A DNA stretch of 64,000 nt, taken from contig CP136061.1 of assembly GCA_032622095.1 (NCBI GenBank), positions 54,323,762-54,387,761 on the forward strand. Direction: 5' to 3'. The notes below the pieces were generated by a model, which was given only the letters and a program-made list of their open reading frames with translations, was not told the origin of the DNA and ran no database searches. The position numbers and the translations under genes were made by a program. Source of the DNA: Siphonodentalium dalli. Its lineage: Eukaryota > Mollusca > Scaphopoda > Gadilida > Siphonodentaliidae. This document shows, in pieces, positions 34,843-45,069 of this stretch (positions are counted from its first letter, which is position 1; the number at the start of each line of letters is the position of its first letter).

Positions 34843-35010
34843 TGTGTTACTGTGTATTATGTATTGTTCTAGCGTTCTGTATCAGTCGCTGATATGAACG
34901 ACCTATTATTTAGATGGGATTCTAACAAGTTTATTTCGGTATCACGTTCATTACAGATTTCAATTAAAGTCATCTTATTCCATGATAATTGTCTTGGTGA
35001 GATCTTAACA
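34843..35010 (+). repeat. gypsy 5' LTR
   Basis: 168 bp, TG...CA, preceded by GACCA. It differs from the 3' LTR at about four positions (for example TAGCG versus TAGCA and TTGGTGAG versus TTGGTTAG). The bases right after it, TGGCGTCGTC, are the candidate primer binding site; the priming tRNA was not identified. Confidence 0.95.
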
Positions 35011-35133
35011 TGGCGTCGTCTACAGTTATATCATAACGGACTCATAGATTACATGAAGAGATTGTTACATGAATCTAAATTTCCTTGCTGAACTGTCACA
35101 AAACTGTATTCTAATTGACCACATGCTCTGTCT

Positions 35134-35415
35134 ATGATGGCACAGGCACCAGACCAGCAACCACCCGCTGCAGTTGCTTTCAATTATGCAACGTCTCCAC
35201 TAATGCCGCAAAAATTGGGACATCACGATCGACCGCAGTGAAAGTTTCACTCTCTGTAAACAAAGGTGGAACGATTACAGTAAATTGTCCCAACCTCGAC
35301 AAGCAGCCAGGTGAAATTTAAATGGCTTTATTCAGGTCATGCCTCTCAAATGAAATGTTGAAAGTTGTTTTAAACTTGAATCTGCCAGATGATAAGAAGA
35401 ACGTCCCAAAGGCCC
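35134..35415 (+). pseudogene. gypsy Gag, N-terminal piece
   Basis: The candidate start ATGATG at 35134 lies 123 bases after the LTR. The first frame (MMAQAPDQQPP...) ends at a TGA at 35239, probably a mutated Trp codon. A shifted frame then contains KQRWNDYSKL, a pattern typical of gypsy capsid, and a further shift leads to ALFRSCLSNEML and NLPDDKKN. The BEL element begins directly after. This piece thus carries a nonsense codon and at least two frameshifts. Confidence 0.7.
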
Positions 35416-36369
35416 TGTTTCGCGATGGAGTAAATGATGCACGCCACTGCTGTTTAACGCTGATTTATTGGTTTCAGCCTGTGAATACAGAAAGAACATC
35501 ATAAGACATTGATAGAATAAAGGCCATACGCATGCGACATAGGTAATCCAATAGCAACAATACATTAAATATTCAACTAAACCACATACATGTGAGGTGG
35601 TAAAATAAGCAAAGCCATATAGATGTGAAATAGAGAAATGACATGGAGAATAAACGAAATATACACCTAGACCACACACATGCGAGGTAGCAATACAAAA
35701 GCACGATTACAGTGATCAAATTAATACAATATGTTGACAGTAATTTAACAGTAACTCGCCGATAACCACATAAGAATGTTCATATTCTCTTTCAATCAGA
35801 ATGCAGGTTCATGTACAATGTACTCAACAGTCATAAAGCATAAATTCCGCACACTGCGATCACATGGGTTGAGCTCAATGGATTATTCACCATCAAGTCT
35901 AGAACTGTTCAATATAGGACACCGCATTATAATCACGTTCCACTGCAACACGATTTAGACAACAGACAAGTCACATTTCTAGAGTCAACTCACACTGTTC
36001 CATGATCATCACATTCACTGATTCAGATTCACACACTTTGAACAATATGTTAACTTACACGTTGGCGGGCATTCTAGACCGTGAGCAGTGCGACATACTA
36101 GATACAAGGTTCAGTTGTATTGTCAGCTTATCCAGCAACAATTCAAGTCATTGTGTGTCAGTTCCAAAACATGTATTGCAAATTATACAATCGATAAGCA
36201 AAAAACAGTCAGCGCGGGAATCACCCGTCAAAGGACGCTCGGTAAGAACACAGACTGTCAGCTATGCATAACTGAACTCCAACTCAGGCATTACCTGGAG
36301 AATAGACTAACCGCAGATACAATAACAGATCATAGTCAGAATTACACACTTCTATCACAGCGTGATACA
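35416..36369 (-). repeat. BEL/Pao 3' LTR (long form)
   Basis: 954 bp, ending GCGTGATACA at 36369. The adjoining CTCCCCCGCC (minus strand GGCGGGGGAG) is the polypurine tract. It contains about 770 bp absent from the other LTR, and the breakpoint lies in a CAAC microhomology (…AGCAAC/…CCAACTCAGG). Small frames within it (35776-36414) are not recognisable proteins. Confidence 0.9.
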
Positions 36370-36432
36370 CTCCCCCGCCAAACAACTTTGTTACAAGAAC
36401 TAGGTTTTGAATAAAGGTCACATCCGAATGGC

Positions 36433-38940
36433 TCAAACACATATCATCATTACATAATTTCCCGTACATACAGATCGGATTTGGTCTGGCAACACAACAT
36501 GCGTGGGACAATTCAAATTGACAGTTGAATGTGGATGATTCAAGTTTGTTAACTGATGGCTTCTCCAAAAGATAGACAACGTATGTTTGCATTTTCCAAC
36601 ATGGGGTAGGTGTATATCCCGACCAGCCAGTTGTGTTCGTAATCCACACGCATCACACAGCATTGTCGTGTTCAGAGAGCTCCGACCATATATCGTAGAC
36701 TTGGCAGTGCGGTGCATATTGTGACATGTTTCAACAAATGCTTCATCGGATATTGATATTGAACTCGGTATAAAAAGGAGGACTTCGGTAAAGTCGGATC
36801 GATTGAGAAAATCTTGTGTCGACAGATGATACATTGACTGATGAATCACAACAGACAATGAAAACTGCTGATATTCCAAAGAATTCAGTTCTTCGCAGGA
36901 CAGGCATTTAAGTGGAATATTGCAGCAATAACAATTTGAAGATCCAGTGTTCTTCCTGTCACTTTCATTGGATATGCATCCCGGGTTGTGAAATATATTT
37001 GACTCCGTTATTGCGATTGGCACAGAAATTCCTGAAAAATTAACACACATTTCTAACCTGGTAGCAGAAAACAATTTCTTTGCATTCGATGCAGGATCGG
37101 GACTCAGAGGTTTCCCACACAAAACTAACAGGCACATCAAAGCAAAAGCCACATTTCGAATGAGACCATTTGCATGCGAATAGCAGACATTCTTCATAAA
37201 TGAGACACATTCATACACGGTTTTGGTATGCAACCTATCTGTGAACTTCCTATTGTTGGCCCGATTAGTATTTTTTACACTCCCAAACGGTTGCGCTTCA
37301 ATAGATTCGTTCTGTTCCTCACACGTCGAGTGTACACCATACACGTGATTAGTGTGAGCTACACGATCCCGGCCCTTGTGAGGGTTCACCAATGATGCAT
37401 GGTGGACTCTTATGCACCACCCAAACTGATTCCGCATTAGTTGCAATTCGCCCGATTGTTGAACGACTCTTGGAAACAACGTACAATAATCTGTTCCAAC
37501 CAACAAATCTATTTTTCCAGTCGGTCTATCAATGGCGCTGGCAGTTATCCCAGTGAACAGTCCACACACGCGCGACATATCTGAGTGAGCAATATCATCC
37601 GTTATTTCTGGAACGACAAATGCATGTATCCAACACACCGCACCATTAGAATCCGTTAGCGGTATTTCATATAGCCTACTGGATATAACATCTGTCGTAT
37701 TTCCAACTTTATTGAGAGTCAATATGACCGGATTCCCTTTCAAACCTAACACTTTAGCCCGGTCATTGGTAATTAGTGACCTATCAGACCCAGGATCCCA
37801 CATCGTATTGACAGAAACGTTCCCACTTGTTATCTTGCTCAACATTAATAGTACTGTTTTATCAGAAACACATGCACTACCACTTTCTCTTAGAATATAG
37901 TGGGAAGTAGACGCTACAACCTTTTTCACATGGAGCATCGGGTGGTGAAACTCTGCACACTTCTCCCGAGTTCCGTCATCCATCAGACCACAAGGTTTCC
38001 GATACAGACATACATCACTCTTATGGTTTTGTGTAAGACAACACGAGCAAACTCCATACTTATCAACAAGATCCATTTTCGAATGGATGTCCAATTGAGA
38101 GAAACCTACACAGGAACTTATATCATGGGTAGCACTACCATGGTACCAACATCTCCTAGTAGCAGAACCCGGTTTGAAAACTTCAGCTCTTGGATTCATT
38201 TTCAAGAAACTGTCTGACTCTTTCTGTGAAATATGTACAAGAACATCAGAAATTCGTTCCAACTGTTCAGCATTCTGAGACATCTGATTACGAAATTTTG
38301 ATAGAAGTTTGTAATCTTCACCAGCGCTTGAATCTTTGACGTGAATAGTGTCCTTCTGTTTGTCATTCGCGTTATTTGAAAAGTTGTACTTTGACATGCT
38401 GACCATGTCTTCTAGTGCTGATTGTTCCACCAACAGGAAGTCTAAAATCACAGACAAATCGACACACGATTTTCCAGACTTAGACTTCATCTTTCTCAAT
38501 GTCCATTCACGACGTTGAACAGACGGCAATAGTCTCTCTATCTGGCCCAAAACTGTTGAATTGTTCATCTCATTCTCTAAATTAGCCTGCTTCAAGTCCA
38601 GCCAACACCTTTCAACTATATTCACCAATTCTATTAAACGAAGATTGTCGCCATCTTCAATAATGTCCAATATGTCAATGTCTCGTAAAACGGCCTCAGT
38701 TAACCTCTCGGGTCGTCCGTATTTACTATCAAGACGTTCCACCATCTTCAAGTAATCGTCATCAACGCCAAGAACTGTCATTAGCGCTTCACCAGAAAGA
38801 CAACACTTCAGGGCAAAAGGGTCCTCTCCAAATGAAGGGACCATGTGGCGACGAAAGTCTCTCAAAAAACTCGGATATTCACGAATGGTCCCCGAGAAGT
38901 TCGGTGGGTCAAGTTTCTTTATTCTGAGTGCAGATGCCAC
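36433..38940 (-). CDS. BEL/Pao Gag-protease polyprotein with unidentified C-terminal region
   Basis: The 835-codon frame starts with a BEL/Pao Gag domain (DUF1759 type: LDPPNFSGTIREYPSFLRDF, then ERLLPSVQRREWTL near residue 140). A Cys/His region follows (CWYHGSATHDISSC, then CSCCLTQNHKSDVC, near residues 260-310). The DUF1758-type aspartic protease has TMWDPGSDRSLITN near residue 385, LLVGTDYCTLFPR near 480 and NQFGWCI near 505. Normal BEL Pol would continue into RT. Here about 330 residues follow with no RT, RNase H or integrase motif. They include a hydrophobic segment (NVAFALMCLLVLCG, near residue 595) and Cys pairs (CYCC, CLSC), faintly reminiscent of an envelope-like protein. The frame also continues upstream past an in-frame TAG at 39016. 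Confidence 0.85.
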   Translation of the reverse strand: MASALRIKKLDPPNFSGTIREYPSFLRDFRRHMVPSFGEDPFALKCCLSGEALMTVLGVDDDYLKMVERLDSKYGRPERLTEAVLRDIDILDIIEDGDNLRLIELVNIVERCWLDLKQANLENEMNNSTVLGQIERLLPSVQRREWTLRKMKSKSGKSCVDLSVILDFLLVEQSALEDMVSMSKYNFSNNANDKQKDTIHVKDSSAGEDYKLLSKFRNQMSQNAEQLERISDVLVHISQKESDSFLKMNPRAEVFKPGSATRRCWYHGSATHDISSCVGFSQLDIHSKMDLVDKYGVCSCCLTQNHKSDVCLYRKPCGLMDDGTREKCAEFHHPMLHVKKVVASTSHYILRESGSACVSDKTVLLMLSKITSGNVSVNTMWDPGSDRSLITNDRAKVLGLKGNPVILTLNKVGNTTDVISSRLYEIPLTDSNGAVCWIHAFVVPEITDDIAHSDMSRVCGLFTGITASAIDRPTGKIDLLVGTDYCTLFPRVVQQSGELQLMRNQFGWCIRVHHASLVNPHKGRDRVAHTNHVYGVHSTCEEQNESIEAQPFGSVKNTNRANNRKFTDRLHTKTVYECVSFMKNVCYSHANGLIRNVAFALMCLLVLCGKPLSPDPASNAKKLFSATRLEMCVNFSGISVPIAITESNIFHNPGCISNESDRKNTGSSNCYCCNIPLKCLSCEELNSLEYQQFSLSVVIHQSMYHLSTQDFLNRSDFTEVLLFIPSSISISDEAFVETCHNMHRTAKSTIYGRSSLNTTMLCDACGLRTQLAGRDIHLPHVGKCKHTLSIFWRSHQLTNLNHPHSTVNLNCPTHVVLPDQIRSVCTGNYVMMICV

Positions 38941-39260
38941 AACTGGAGATCGAACCTTTTCTGCATTTTCAAATTCTCTTACTTTGCGGGCAATTTCAGA
39001 TTTAGCTTCACAAAGCTATTGAAACACCCGTTCCATGTCGATCATTAATACTTTAGATTTCTCGGTTTCTGTAGTATCTTCGAGCACATCATCATTTCTG
39101 GATTCCAAAATACCATATGCCACAGTCAAATCAGTAATGATGTCCTGCAGTACTGAACGCTCTTCCGATTCATAGCAATCACAAAATCGCTTCAAAACAA
39201 TTATGAACTTCTCCTTTGCTATTCCCCTCCGTCTCAACTTTGCGTTGTGGTCATCCATCC
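38941..39260 (-). pseudogene. BEL/Pao Gag, N-terminal piece with nonsense codon
   Basis: An upstream ATG at about 39258 opens the Gag frame (MDDHNAKLRRRGIAKEKF). It reads a Glu/Asp-rich helical region to ERVFQ and meets a TAG at 39016-39018. After that stop the same frame continues uninterrupted (LCEAKSEIARKVREFE) into the large ORF. The original Gag start was probably here, and the Met at 38940 is internal. Confidence 0.75.
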
Positions 39261-39272
39261 CTCGTGCTGAAA

Positions 39273-39478
39273 TGTTTCGCGATGGAGTAAACGCTGATTT
39301 ATTGGTTTGAGCCTGTGAATACAGAAAGAACATCATTAGACATTGATAGAATAAAGGCCATACGCGTGCGACATAGGTAATCCAATAGCAACTCAGGCAT
39401 TACCTGGATAATAGACTAACCGCAGATACAATAACAGATTATAGTCAGAATTACACACTTCTATCACAGCGTGATACA
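39273..39478 (-). repeat. BEL/Pao 5' LTR (internally deleted)
   Basis: 206 bp. It matches the first and last parts of the long LTR but lacks about 22 bp near the start and about 770 bp in the middle. Both deletions have 3-4-bp microhomology at the junction. Whether it could still serve as a promoter is unknown. Confidence 0.9.
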
Positions 39479-39483
39479 GGCCC

Positions 39484-40049
39484 TTCATCTTCATGTGCAT
39501 GGACAATTGAATATCGTTATAGAACGCAGAAATTTCAATTTACGAACCCAAAGTGAAGATGAACATTTCGATGACTATGTGACCGACCTGAGGGAACTTG
39601 CAAAATCGTGCTCATTTTGCGACGCATGTGAAGAGTCGTTGATCCGAGATCGAATCGTTACGGGCATACAAGATTCCGATACGATAGAACGGTTACTTGT
39701 TGAGAAGGATGTCGACCTTACGCGTGCGATTGCTATATGTCTCGCAGAGGAAGCTGCGAAACGACACCGCAAAGAGATTACTGGCGATTCCAATGACATT
39801 TGTGCAATATCACAATATAAACGGGAACGCAATAAAAAACAGCAATTTTTGCGAGACTATAAAGGTACCCAGAAAACGACGATTTGTGAAAAATGTACGA
39901 AACAACACGCTCAGAACGCTCATTGTCCAGCATTTAATTCACATTGCACAGTTTGCTTGTGCAAGGGACATTGGGCTAAATCAAAATTGTGCCAAGGAAA
40001 AGGAACAGTCTCATCGCAAAAACATGCACAGAAAAGCACCTACAATTGA
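39484..40049 (+). pseudogene. gypsy Gag, C-terminal piece with double zinc knuckle
   Basis: The Gag frame resumes right after the BEL duplication. It contains FDDYVTDLRELAKSC and ESLIRDRIVTGIQD, standard gypsy capsid C-terminal motifs. The Cys/His region CEKCTKQHAQNAHC, then CTVCLCKGHWAKSKLC, follows the double-knuckle pattern of Mag-like gypsy Gags. The stop at 40049 overlaps the protease frame, as in frameshifted gag-pol elements. Confidence 0.85.
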
Positions 40050-40644
40050 TGTTCTGGTTGGAGGCAAAATAGCGAATGGCAAGATAATTCAAGCAGTTCC
40101 AGATACTGGGGCTGAGGGATCAGCCTGTGGGTTGGATGTACTTTGCCAACTCGAGATTGATCCGCTGAATCTGCGACCAACTACAGCTTCTTTGCGTGCC
40201 GCAGATAACCGAGAAATTGAGCAACTGGGAGAATTTGATGCTGAAATTGTGTGTGGATCTTATCGTGTTAAAGATACCATTCACGTGTTGCAAGGCACAA
40301 CAGGGTTATACATGTCATGGATAACGTCACGAGACCTTGGCATCATTCCAGAGGACTATCCAGCACAGAGAGGAGGTAAAATGTTGAAACCTATGATGTA
40401 TTGTGCGGTAAACGACAGATTACTCGCGAGCGACCATATGCATGCGTCTACTGCTTTACCTGATGGTTATTGTGAAGCGACTACTTCTACTAGTTTAACC
40501 AGTGTACAAGGGAACACTTTTGTCAATGATCGGAACCATGTTGACATCGGAGCATCAACAGGCCATACGCATGTGACTAACGCAATTACGGAGACAAACG
40601 CGATAACCACAGACCGTATGCATGCGACCAGCGAAATAAGCTAA
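39994..40644 (+). pseudogene. gypsy protease region
   Basis: In the frame that overlaps the end of Gag, VPDTGAEGSACG carries the aspartic protease DTGA motif. LRAADNREIEQLG and a later GLYMSWITSRDLGII complete the fold pattern. The following 80 residues are Thr/Asn/His-rich with repeated MHA(S/T)-like peptides and link to RT. The TAA at 40644 and mixed frames at 40700-40800 show that the frame is disrupted before RT. Confidence 0.8.
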
Positions 40645-40782
40645 TCTGTAACTCTTCAAGAGCAGTTCATGGCGGAATTTCCCATTGTGTTCGATCGTGA
40701 GATCCGCGCTATGCCCGATTTAAAATCGAACTCCAGGACAATCCCATTCCTTTCTGTATAAAAGCACCACGCACCATTCCTT

Positions 40783-41724
40783 ATGCATATCGAGATTAAA
40801 CTTCAAGATAAACTGAATAGTATGCTCGAAAAAGGAATCATAGTTCCAGTAACAGATCCTACCGAATGGTGTGCCCCAATTGTAGTGGCCCCGAAAAAGA
40901 ATTCGGACGATATTCGCCTATGTGTCGACTTCACCAAATTGAACCAGTTTGTTCAACGGGAGCGATACCAATCCCCGTCTCTACAGGAAGCTATTGCGGA
41001 CATGGCAGCTACAAACGCTCGTTTCTTCGCATCGTTTGACTGTCTCAGCGGCTACTGGCAGTGCCCTCTGTCTCCCGACAGTCAACGTCTGACAACATTT
41101 ATCACCCCTTTTGGACAGTTCATGTTTTTACGGGCTCCATTTGGAATTTGTTCGATATCCAAACACTACAATAGGCGGATGGATGAAGCTCTCACTGGAA
41201 TACCGAGACATCGGAAAATTGTTGATGATTTTGTGGCATATGATGACTCACTCGAATCGCACGTGACACATGTACGTCAGATTCTAACCCGATGTTCGCA
41301 GAAGGGCATTTCGTTGAATCCTGATAAATTCGTTGTCGGTGAATCCGAAGTTACGTTCTGCGGTTACAGAATAAACGACAAAGGATATACAATCAGTTCT
41401 GATATTACGGAAGCTATCAGTGACTTCCCAGTTCCAAAGAACATAACTGATCTCAGATCATTTTTTGGGCTGGCGAACCAGTTGGCTGGTTTTACTAATC
41501 AGATTGCCAAATATCTAGACCCTTTACGACCACTTCTCAAGTCGAGCAACGAATTTATATGGGATTCTGTTCATGAAACAGCGTTCAGAAAAGCCAGAGA
41601 TGTCCTGTGTACTGTGCCTGTTCTCTCGTATTATGAGCCTCAAAGACTTACTGCATTACATGTCGATGCCAGTCGCTTGAATGGTTTAGAAATTCGTCCT
41701 TTTCCAACAGGAACCGTCAAATAA
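40783..41724 (+). CDS. gypsy reverse transcriptase (open 313 codons)
   Basis: RT motifs in order: VVAPKKNSDDIRLCVDFTKL, FFASFDCLSGYWQCPL with the first catalytic Asp, FGQFMFLRAPFGI, and the catalytic box RHRKIVDDFVAYDD (IVDD rather than YVDD). GISLNPDKF and VTFCGYRIN follow, and the beginning of RNase H at LTALHVDAS. The ATG at 40783 is internal. A frameshift at about 41690 takes RNase H into another frame. Confidence 0.9.
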   Translation: MHIEIKLQDKLNSMLEKGIIVPVTDPTEWCAPIVVAPKKNSDDIRLCVDFTKLNQFVQRERYQSPSLQEAIADMAATNARFFASFDCLSGYWQCPLSPDSQRLTTFITPFGQFMFLRAPFGICSISKHYNRRMDEALTGIPRHRKIVDDFVAYDDSLESHVTHVRQILTRCSQKGISLNPDKFVVGESEVTFCGYRINDKGYTISSDITEAISDFPVPKNITDLRSFFGLANQLAGFTNQIAKYLDPLRPLLKSSNEFIWDSVHETAFRKARDVLCTVPVLSYYEPQRLTALHVDASRLNGLEIRPFPTGTVK

Positions 41725-42091
41725 AACGTGGCATGTCGTTCAAGCAGGCTCAAGATTTCTATCCGCAGCGGAAACTCGGTATGCCATGATTGAACTAGAG
41801 ATGTTAGCAGCCGTGTGGGCAGTTCAAAAATGTCGAATTTTCCTGGAAGGACTGTCAAAATTCGAACTCGTTACGGATCATCGACCACTTGTGCCAATAT
41901 TAAATAGTTATTGTTTGAGTGACATTGACAATCCTCGACTACAAACTATGCGAATGAAGCTGATGTGATATCAATTCCACACGACGTGGATTCCTGGAAC
42001 TAAATAGTCTGCTGCAGATGCTCTCAGCCGCAACCCAATAAAGGACCCTGATAACGAGGACCAGATTTTAGAGCAAGAGGTTGAGTACAGT
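41690..42091 (+). pseudogene. gypsy RNase H
   Basis: The frame from 41786 contains ELEMLAAVWAVQKCRIFL, with the catalytic Glu, and ELVTDHRPLVPIL, with the Asp of the TDH motif. Two in-frame stops follow: a TGA at about 41966 in place of a Trp codon, and a TAG at about 42004 just before SAADALSRN, the conserved end of the domain. Confidence 0.85.
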
Positions 42092-43452
42092 TTGAGATCC
42101 ATTATGATCCAGCCTATATCAGATGACATTGACCACATTGTCGAGGAGGACCTCCATCTTGAAGCTGTAAAAAACGTTTCAAGTGACGATGACGAATATC
42201 AGGAACTGTATTCAGTTGTCGAGAAAGGATTTCCAGACGACAAGAAAGACTTATCACTTGCTCTCCGTCAATACTGGGCCGTACGCCATCGACTTACAAT
42301 TGACAATGGCTATATCGTGTGTGGCTGCCGATTAGTAATTCCAAAAGAAATGAGGAAAAACATTCTGACTAAACTGCATGCAAGCCACCAAGGGATTGAA
42401 CGTTCGAAGCGCAGGGCTCGCTTGACTGTTTATTGGCCAGGAATTGATGCAGATATAGATAGGACTGTACGATCCTGTAGGATTTGCAGTGAACGCCTTC
42501 CTTCTCAGTGCCAGGAGCCAATAAAACAACATCCGGTTCCTAGCCGAGTGTTTGAACACATGTGTTCAGATTACACATGTGTTCAGATTTGTTTACATCA
42601 AATGGATGTCAGTATCTGATAATAACAGATGTCAAGTCTGGCTGGCCGTCTATTTTTAACTTGGGAAATGAAGCAACTTCAGTTAAACTGATCGAGTCTT
42701 GCAAAAAGTCATTCACTGATACGGCAATTCCGACAATTCTATATAGTGATAATGGACCGCAGTATGCATCTCGTGTTTTCCAGACATTTCTAAAAGACTG
42801 GGGTGTTCGACACATTACTTCATCACCGCGATATCCGCAGTCCAATTCTCACGCGGAGGCAAGTGTCAAAGCAATGAAACATCTTCTTCAGTCGGCGTTT
42901 CGACCAGGTGAAAAATCAGTTGATATGGACCATTGGCAAAAAGGACTATTACAATGGAGAAATACGCCACGCAACGGCGGACTATCACCTGCGCAGATAG
43001 TTTTCGGACTCCCTGCTCGAGATACGCTCCCTGTCCATAAACACGCTTTTGCGCCAGAATGGCAAATGTCAATCAAAACCGCTGACGAGAATGCGTCGCA
43101 AATTCAAGATAAAATTGAGCAACACTATAACAGGAAGTCGAGGTGTTTACCTGAATTAACTGTTGGAAGTCAAGTTGCAGTTCAGTGTCATAAGACCAAG
43201 CGGTGGGACATATACGGGATAGTGATTGAAATCGAGACCAATCGCGATTATCTTGTGAAGCTTGCTTCAGGGCGTGTATGGCGACGAAACCGTCGTTTCT
43301 TCTGCAAACTCATCGCGATAAGCCACCCAAATCCATCACCGGCTAAGATCAGTATCAGTTCAACGGACCCACTAACTCCACCCACGGGAGATGTCCCTCG
43401 ACGGAGCGGTCGTACACGACATCAACCCCGACGACTGATCGAGGAACTGTAA
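42092..43452 (+). pseudogene. gypsy integrase, split by a 17-bp duplication
   Basis: The N-terminal part (42092-42619) carries the zinc-binding region KLHASHQGIERSKRR...CRICSE. The core (frame from 42562) has LIITDVKSGWPS, LYSDNGPQYAS and PQSNSHAEASVKAMK for D,D,E. The C-terminus has a GPY/F-like module (YLVKLASGRVWRRNRRFF). The two frames are separated by a perfect 17-bp tandem duplication (42556-42572 and 42573-42589), which shifts the frame. The stop at 43452 lies about 65 bases before the polypurine tract. Confidence 0.9.
42556..42589 (+). repeat. 17-bp tandem duplication in the integrase gene
   Basis: ACACATGTGTTCAGATT is present twice head to tail. As 17 is not a multiple of three, it breaks the integrase frame between the His/Cys domain and the catalytic core. 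Confidence 0.9.
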
Positions 43453-43541
43453 GATGTTACGACATGTGTGAACGTTACTGACAAAACTGTTCATTGTAAT
43501 TTCGTTATGTCACACACAAAAGAGAGAGAGAGAAAGAGAGA

Positions 43542-43709
43542 TGTGTTACTGTGTATTATGTATTGTTCTAGCATTCTGTATCAGTCGCTGATATGAACGA
43601 CCTATTATTTAGATGGGATCCTAACAAGTTTATTTCGGTATCACGTTCATTACAGAGTTCAATTAAAGTCATCTTATTCCATGATAATTGTCTTGGTTAG
43701 ATCTTAACA
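43542..43709 (+). repeat. gypsy 3' LTR
   Basis: 168 bp, followed by GACCA. Directly before it lies a purine run at about 43518-43541 (AAAAGAGAGAGAGAGA and onward), a textbook polypurine tract for plus-strand priming. Confidence 0.95.
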
Positions 43710-43714
43710 GACCA

Positions 43715-44695
43715 CATGTAACTGCTTTGCCCACCCTATGGAGTTCACTTGATCTTGGCAGCCATCTTGCATTTCTACTTGTATGCCTGTATTTCCGGTA
43801 TATGCAGGTGTATACAGGTAAATATCCATGATAAAAGAATGTAACCACTAGTTTGTTGCATTGAATATTATTATGTTATTATCAGTTGATGTGTTGTAGG
43901 CAGTGACACATATCCTACCTCCATAATTTATATTATAACCACTTTTGAATGAGGTCAGATTACCATGTTCATCACCATGGGTGCTGACCTACTAGTATAC
44001 ATATGATCCAATAAATTTATCCAGGAATGTTGCATTTTATTTGTCGCATCTGCTACATTTTCTGGTGTTACGTTCAGGTACGAATACTGCATGACTTGTA
44101 TGGGTCATAATTTGCCATATGGTGATCGTGGTCATGGTGGCCATCTTTAATTTGCACCGACATGTCTGCATTTAAGATATCCAGGCTTACAATGGAACAA
44201 ATGGCTAATATAAATATTGTATAAAGTAGCTTTTTGTATTTTATTGTATTTCAATATCGCTAATATGTGTTGGTAATTGATTAGCACATGACAGCTGATC
44301 TTCTTATGACCAACTTTGAAAAGGTCACAATGCCACTGACTCCTATATGTGTATTTTCATACAACATGTCTACCAAGCAAATTTACAAGTAGAGACAATT
44401 TTGTTCTATCAGAAACCCTACAGCCAAATAGACAGTAATACCACAACCAAAGAAATAAGCTTGTTTGAACTGGTATGACTTCAAACTATCCATCTTAGAA
44501 TTTTGTTTCCAGTATTGCACGTTAAAGTAAACCCTCCCACCTCCCCTAGCTCAACACTGTTATATCACCAACTATACCCTTGCGAGTCATATCTTGATAA
44601 CGTCCCTTTATTCTATTACACCACCAATTATACAATAGAACTCGACCAATTTGATGTTTTCCCACAAACAACAGAACTTACATTAAGAATAAATA
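43715..44695. other. Intergenic DNA, no feature seen
   Basis: AT-rich sequence between the gypsy element and the next MITE, without recognisable coding regions or repeats. Confidence 0.4.
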
Positions 44696-44874
44696 CATTA
44701 AAGCCCTAAATAATCGACCCCTTAACCACAGCAGAATTATGGGTAAGTTTTCAGGATTTAGTCGGAAATATGGCTTGTGGCCATTCATCGGAAAGCTCTC
44801 AGTCCTGACTAAATCCTGAAAAGTTACCCATAATTCTGCTGTGGTTAAGGGGTCGATTACTTAGGGCATTACTG
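44696..44874. mobile_element. Palindromic TA-flanked MITE, copy D
   Basis: TA lies on both sides (44694-44695 and 44875-44876). The left arm is complete to AAAGCTCTCAGTC. The right arm lacks the inner part, so the palindrome is asymmetric. Confidence 0.8.
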
Positions 44875-45069
44875 TAATTGCGCATTGTTCTGTTTCTGGC
44901 TGTACTAACTGACTTCACATAATGCAATGACCTTGACCCTGTTACATCAAAATACAGTCCACTTAAATCAGGCCCATCGATAGAAATAAATAGGCAACCG
45001 AGTGTGCCTAGCTGTCTTCACAGAATTACACATCCTAGACCATGGACACCCTCCAATTTGACATAAATG

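Larger units (their letters stand above)
35416..39478 (-). mobile_element. BEL/Pao LTR retrotransposon lacking RT, nested in gypsy gag
   Basis: The element begins TGTTTCGCG, ends GTGATACA and is flanked by the 5-bp duplication GGCCC (35411-35415 and 39479-39483). The LTRs are very unequal: 954 bp on the left and 206 bp on the right. The right LTR carries two internal deletions relative to the left. The 2.9-kb interior has one long minus-strand ORF with BEL/Pao Gag and protease signatures. There is no reverse transcriptase, RNase H or integrase, so this copy is non-autonomous. Shared LTR parts differ at about five positions in 206. Confidence 0.95.
34843..43709 (+). mobile_element. Ty3/gypsy LTR retrotransposon, interrupted by BEL/Pao
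   Basis: LTRs of 168 bp at 34843-35010 and 43542-43709 begin TGTGTTACTG, end CTTAACA and differ at about four positions. The 5-bp duplication GACCA lies at 34838-34842 and 43710-43714. Gag, double zinc knuckle, protease, RT, RNase H and integrase follow in gypsy order on the plus strand. The BEL/Pao element at 35416-39478 splits gag, and removing it with one GGCCC restores a continuous frame across the junction. Nonsense and frameshift lesions elsewhere show the element is dead. Confidence 0.95.

Noticed and set aside
35522-40577. Similar 18-mers (AGGCCATACGCATG(C/T)GAC) in the BEL LTR and in the gypsy protease-RT linker
   Set aside because: A single 17-of-18 match between two sites is about what chance allows in 64 kb, so no exchange between the elements is claimed.
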